Source: Clavibacter sepedonicus (GTDB lineage Bacteria > Actinomycetota > Actinomycetes > Actinomycetales > Microbacteriaceae). Taken from it: a DNA stretch of 64,000 nucleotides. Positions 60,909 through 64,000 of this stretch are shown in pieces; position 1 is the stretch's first letter; each line of letters starts with the position of its first letter. Below the pieces are notes generated by a model, which worked only from the letters and a program-made list of their open reading frames with translations, made no database searches and was not told the DNA's origin. A program made the translations under genes and the position numbers. The DNA lies in the NCBI RefSeq assembly GCF_000069225.1, contig NC_010407.1, forward strand, positions 2,790,001 through 2,854,000. Direction: 5' to 3'.

Positions 60909-61269
60909 GGTAGGCCGCCTCGGCCGTGGGGGTGGAGATCAGCACCCGGTCGAGGTTGGAGAGCTGCAGCACCATCGCGACCTGAGGGCCGGGTGCCGCG
61001 ATGCGGAGGTCGCCGCCGGCGTCGCGCGCGGCGCGGAGGTCGCCGCCGGCGTCGCGCGCGGCACGGAGGCCGGCGATGAGGGCGCCGAGGCCGGAGGAGT
61101 CGATGAAGTCGACGCCGGCGAGGTCGACGACGATGCGCGCGGGCGCGGGATCCAGCGCGTCGTGGATCGCCTGCCGGAGCTCGGGCGCGGCCGCCATGTT
61201 GAGCATCCCTGCCGCGGTGACGACCGTGACGTCGTCCTCGCGTCGTGCGGTGGCGGTCGTGAGCGCCAT
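60901..61269 (-). CDS. STAS anti-sigma-factor antagonist with an internal duplication
   Basis: A 122-residue RsbV-type protein: [40 protein letters not shown] with the phosphorylatable Ser in DSSG, and [16 protein letters not shown]. After the second helix the ten residues [10 protein letters not shown] appear twice in a row, encoded by an exact 30-base tandem repeat; family members have one copy. It is first in the STAS/RsbW/SpoIIE operon. Confidence 0.88.
   Translation of the reverse strand: MALTTATARREDDVTVVTAAGMLNMAAAPELRQAIHDALDPAPARIVVDLAGVDFIDSSGLGALIAGLRAARDAGGDLRAARDAGGDLRIAAPGPQVAMVLQLSNLDRVLISTPTAEAAYRD
61003..61062. repeat. Exact 30-base tandem duplication in the STAS gene
   Basis: Units at 61003-61032 and 61033-61062 are identical. 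The duplication is in frame and lengthens the segment after helix 2 of the STAS fold by ten residues. Confidence 0.95.
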
Positions 61270-61534
61270 GCGTCCCCCTCGGGTGATCCCTGCGCCGGCG
61301 TCGGCATCCCCCGATGCGGTCGGCGGGCGGTGCCGGTCCCGTGCGGTCCCCCGCCCGGATCCCCTGCCTCCGCCGCGCTCATCCTCTCATCCATCTCCCG
61401 AGGAAATACGATGGGTCCTGCGTCCCGTCGCATGTCCGCGCGGCGCATCAGACTGGCGAGGCGGCCCGCGCCCGGTTACGGTGCGGCTGATCCCACGCAC
61501 GAGCACGGCCGCACCGGCCGCACGAGGAGAGACC

Positions 61535-61903
61535 GTGTCGACCGCACCCGAGCACGTCCCGACCGAGCGCCGCATCACCCGGCTGGCGATCGAGACCTCC
61601 ATCGGCCTGGCCTGGAACGCCGAGGGCGCGATCCGCGGGCTGCCGCCGCTCGCGTGGCAGCTCGGCGGCCCGTGGGAGGGCGTGCACTTCTCGGGCGACG
61701 CCGACGCGTACGCGCCCGAGGTGCGGCGCGACGTGATCGAGTCGTGGATCGCGGGGCTCGGCCTCGCCGACGCCATCGACCTCACCGACGGGCCGCTCAC
61801 GCGCCGCGGCGACGACATGGTCTGGACGGGCGTGATCGACGAGGTCGTGTTCGAGCTCCGCTACCCGGCGGAGTGCGCGGATCCCGCGGGCCCGCACGAC
61901 TAG
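61535..61903 (+). CDS. Hypothetical protein
   Basis: A 122-residue acidic protein, unrecognised: [40 protein letters not shown] and [19 protein letters not shown]. The GTG at 61535 follows GAGGAGAGA. It is convergent with the phosphatase gene, overlapping its end by four bases. It reads as a compact alpha/beta protein. Confidence 0.65.
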   Translation: MSTAPEHVPTERRITRLAIETSIGLAWNAEGAIRGLPPLAWQLGGPWEGVHFSGDADAYAPEVRRDVIESWIAGLGLADAIDLTDGPLTRRGDDMVWTGVIDEVVFELRYPAECADPAGPHD

Positions 61904-62526
61904 CCGGCCGTGGCGCCGCGCTCGCGCCACCCGGATCCGTCGCGCTCCAGCTCGATGAGCTGCCCGTTCGCCCACACCAGCGACCGCGTGAGCGCGGGCG
62001 ACCGGCCGAGCGCCGTGAGGTAGAGCACGCGCAGCAGGTAGCCGTGGGCGACCACGAGCGTGGTGCGCGGATCCGCCGCCACGTCGTGGAGGACCGCCCG
62101 CGCCCGCACCGCCGCCGCCGCCCACGTCTCGCCGCCGCCGGGCGCCGCGGGCTCGCCGTCGTCGCCCGTGAGCCACGCCGCGAACGCCGGGCCGTGCACG
62201 GGTCCGCGCAGCTCGTCGCGCGTGATCCCCTCGAAGCCGCCGAAGTCGAGCTCCACCAGCTCGGACCGCGGCTCGGGCACGACGCCCGGCGCGACGCCCT
62301 GCTCCTGCAGGATCCGCGCGGTGCTGCGGGCGCGCAGGAGCGTGCTCACGAGGATCCGCTCCACGCCCTCGCCGCGCAGCCGGTCCGCGAGGGGCGCCAG
62401 CTGCTCGGCCGCGTCGTCGCCCACGTCGACGTCGGTGCGCGAGTTGTAGCGGTACTCCCGGTTCCAGGGCGTCTGCGCGTGCCGGGTGAGGAGCAGGCGC
62501 GCGGGCGCCGCCGGGGGGATCTGCAT
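61900..62526 (-). CDS. Histidine phosphatase family protein
   Basis: A 208-residue phosphoglycerate-mutase-fold phosphatase. The catalytic motif [12 protein letters not shown] is near the N-terminus, followed by [32 protein letters not shown] with the acid residue, and [12 protein letters not shown] with the second His. The substrate is unknown. ATG at 62526. Confidence 0.88.
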   Translation of the reverse strand: MQIPPAAPARLLLTRHAQTPWNREYRYNSRTDVDVGDDAAEQLAPLADRLRGEGVERILVSTLLRARSTARILQEQGVAPGVVPEPRSELVELDFGGFEGITRDELRGPVHGPAFAAWLTGDDGEPAAPGGGETWAAAAVRARAVLHDVAADPRTTLVVAHGYLLRVLYLTALGRSPALTRSLVWANGQLIELERDGSGWRERGATAG

Positions 62527-62614
62527 GGGTCCATCCAACCCGGATCCGGCCGGCGTCCGGGTGTCCCCGTCGCCGCCCGACCGTCGGGTCGGGTCCGGAC
62601 TAGCGTCGAAGGGG

Positions 62615-63013
62615 ATGACCACGAGCCGCACCCGCGACGCGACGCCCGCCGTCCGCGCCGCCTTCGCCGCGGCGAGCGCCGCCTACCTCGTGAACTGCGC
62701 CATCGGGATCGCGGCGGCCACCCGGATCCTGCCGCCCCGCCCCGAGCTCCGCCTCCACCACCGCGCCTACCTGCTCACGGGCGCCCTCACCGCGGTCGCT
62801 CTCGCGTCGCCGCTCTGGGCCGGATCCACCGCGCGCCCCGCCGCCCGCCGCGCTGCCCGCGCGCTCGCCCCGGCCCTGATCCCGCTCGCCGCGCTCCCCC
62901 GCGTCGGCACGCGCACGAGGCGGCACCGCGCCGTCGCCCTGACCGCCGCCCCGTGGTACGCCGCGGGCACCATCGCCACCTGGAGAGACCCATGGAGTTC
63001 CTCGACGTCCTGA
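62615..63013 (+). CDS. Small membrane protein
   Basis: A 132-residue Ala/Arg-rich protein with hydrophobic stretches [40 protein letters not shown] and [13 protein letters not shown]. It is unrecognised. It overlaps the start of the nitroreductase gene by 22 bases, so the two are probably expressed together. Confidence 0.65.
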   Translation: MTTSRTRDATPAVRAAFAAASAAYLVNCAIGIAAATRILPPRPELRLHHRAYLLTGALTAVALASPLWAGSTARPAARRAARALAPALIPLAALPRVGTRTRRHRAVALTAAPWYAAGTIATWRDPWSSSTS

Positions 63014-63795
63014 GATCCCGGAGGACCACCAACGGCGCCTTCCTGCCGGATCCCGTGAGCGAGGAGCACCAGCGGCTCCTCATGGAGGTGGCCGGCCGCG
63101 CGCCCTCGCAGCTCAACAGCCAGCCGTGGCGCTTCGTGCTCGTGGAGGAGCGCGACACCATCGAGCGGATCGCCGAGATCAGCGGCGAGAGCATGACCGA
63201 GACGATGTCGAACGGCACCTTCTTCGAGCGCTACAAGCACTACTTCCGCTTCTCGCAGGAGGAGATGGACCGGCGCCGCGACGGCATGCTCTTCGACAAG
63301 CTGCCGGCGCCGCTGCGCCCCTTCACCACGCAGGCGTTCACGCGTCGCGGCCAGCGGCTGATGAACGTGCTGCGGGTCCCGCAGACGCTCGGCCGCGCGA
63401 ACCGCGAGCTCGTCGCCGGCAGCCCGCTGCTGATCGGCGTGATGCTCGACCGCGCCGAGGAGCGCCCCGAGTCGCTCGCGTCCTTCTACTCGACGTTCTC
63501 GATGGGCGCCGCGATGGAGAACGTGTGGCTGACGACGGGCGCGATCGGCATGGGGATTCAGTTCATCTCGTTCCCGATGGAGATCCGCGCGCAGTGGACC
63601 CGCGTCGAGGAGCTGCTCCGCGTGCCGCCGGAGCTCGAGCTCATGGCCGTCTACCGCCTCGGCTACCTGCCGCCCGAGGCGCGCCGCCCCGCGATCGACT
63701 GGTCGAGCCGCGAGCGCAAGCGCCCGTCCCAGTACGTGTTCCGCGGCACGTGCGACACCCCGCAGGAGGGGTGGGACGAGCCCGCCGCGAGCTGA
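62992..63795 (+). CDS. Nitroreductase family protein
   Basis: A 267-residue flavin oxidoreductase. The FMN-binding N-terminus [20 protein letters not shown] is followed by [19 protein letters not shown], a long helical insert, [20 protein letters not shown] and [16 protein letters not shown]. The family reduces nitro or quinone compounds with NAD(P)H. The ATG at 62992 follows GGAGAG. Confidence 0.88.
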   Translation: MEFLDVLRSRRTTNGAFLPDPVSEEHQRLLMEVAGRAPSQLNSQPWRFVLVEERDTIERIAEISGESMTETMSNGTFFERYKHYFRFSQEEMDRRRDGMLFDKLPAPLRPFTTQAFTRRGQRLMNVLRVPQTLGRANRELVAGSPLLIGVMLDRAEERPESLASFYSTFSMGAAMENVWLTTGAIGMGIQFISFPMEIRAQWTRVEELLRVPPELELMAVYRLGYLPPEARRPAIDWSSRERKRPSQYVFRGTCDTPQEGWDEPAAS

Positions 63796-63881
63796 TCCGA
63801 CGGCCTGCGCGCCTCGTTCTGGGGGCGCGGGCGGGCCTCGATCCGGCCGGCGCCGCGGGCGCGCGCCCATAGGGTCGAGGC

Positions 63882-64000
63882 ATGGCCAGCGGCGCGTGGA
63901 TGCGGATCCCGTCCCCGAGCACGCGGCAGCGCTGGCTCCTCACCGCGGCCTCGCTCGCCTTCGCCGGGATCCTGCTCTGGTCGCCCGTCGGTGCCGTCAC
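63882..64000 (+). CDS. Membrane protein, N-terminal part only
   Basis: The frame opens with MASGAWMRIPSPSTRQRWLL and continues through a hydrophobic span TAASLAFAGILLWSPVGAV to the window edge. A probable integral or exported membrane protein; the family cannot be named from 39 residues. Confidence 0.5.
   Translation, partial: MASGAWMRIPSPSTRQRWLLTAASLAFAGILLWSPVGAV

Noticed and set aside
1..64000. tRNA or rRNA genes
   Set aside because: No cloverleaf with conserved T-loop and no rRNA core sequences were recognised on either strand.

Overview
This is a high-GC actinobacterial chromosome segment. GTG starts are common, third codon positions are strongly GC-biased, and many gene junctions are ATGA, GTGA or TGATG overlaps. 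The gene content (actinobacterial SCO6880-type secretion locus, LacI/ABC/beta-galactosidase sugar operon, GH26-like secreted proteins, gram-positive heptose-type glycosyltransferase cluster) fits Microbacteriaceae, most likely Clavibacter or a close relative. The genus is inferred from memory, not from a search. I see no rRNA, tRNA, CRISPR array, integrase or transposase.

Layout. 1-2215: a Fic toxin with a VbhA-like antitoxin, then an S66 LD-carboxypeptidase. 2254-4123: a low-GC islet with a DUF4365 protein and a TPR-like gene broken by a frameshift. 4238-8398: GT9 glycosyltransferase, DedA membrane protein, a secreted Cys-containing protein, a zinc-ribbon protein and an OhrR-like regulator. 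8462-9465: a Doc-like protein fused to a DUF6941-like domain, with a small antitoxin-like partner. 9680-11196: an endonuclease/exonuclease/phosphatase protein and a coupled membrane protein. 11157-13054: a low-GC RloA/RloB (AbiL-type) pair. 13306-20026: a tightly coupled operon resembling nucleotide-activated heptose synthesis and transfer. 20242-21723: a low-GC PD-(D/E)XK protein between two mirror-like hairpins. 21882-27268: C39-like protein with a membrane micropeptide, DUF5519, two damaged GH26-like genes and a DUF1023 hydrolase. 27309-34863: a GT9 gene, then LacI, ABC permeases, binding protein and GH35 beta-galactosidase with a palindromic operator. 34918-41067: YhcG nuclease, an aldehyde dehydrogenase and second HldE-like gene (frameshifted), and small stress-type proteins. 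41064-44648: two tandem zeta-toxin modules and a double-HTH regulator. 44750-57774: a type IV secretion-like locus on two divergent arms (M23/lytic protein, lipoprotein and ParA-like ATPase on one; pilin, VirB6-, SCO6880-, VirB4- and VirD4-like proteins and DUF4913 on the other). 57791-61269: a STAS / anti-sigma kinase / SpoIIE partner-switching cluster. 61535-64000: a phosphatase, a nitroreductase-like protein and small genes.

How it fits together. The core looks like resident cell-envelope, glycan and sugar-uptake functions. Several compact conflict modules (Fic/VbhA, DUF4365/TPR, Doc-like, RloAB, PD-(D/E)XK, YhcG, zeta pairs) are scattered between them. Three of these (2.2-4.2 kb, 11.2-13.1 kb, 20.1-21.8 kb) have visibly lower GC and no GGATCC hexamer, a word very frequent in the rest of the window, so they look recently acquired. 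Five genes carry a single disabling change: three one-base losses and two in-frame TAG codons. These are either real decay or sequencing errors.
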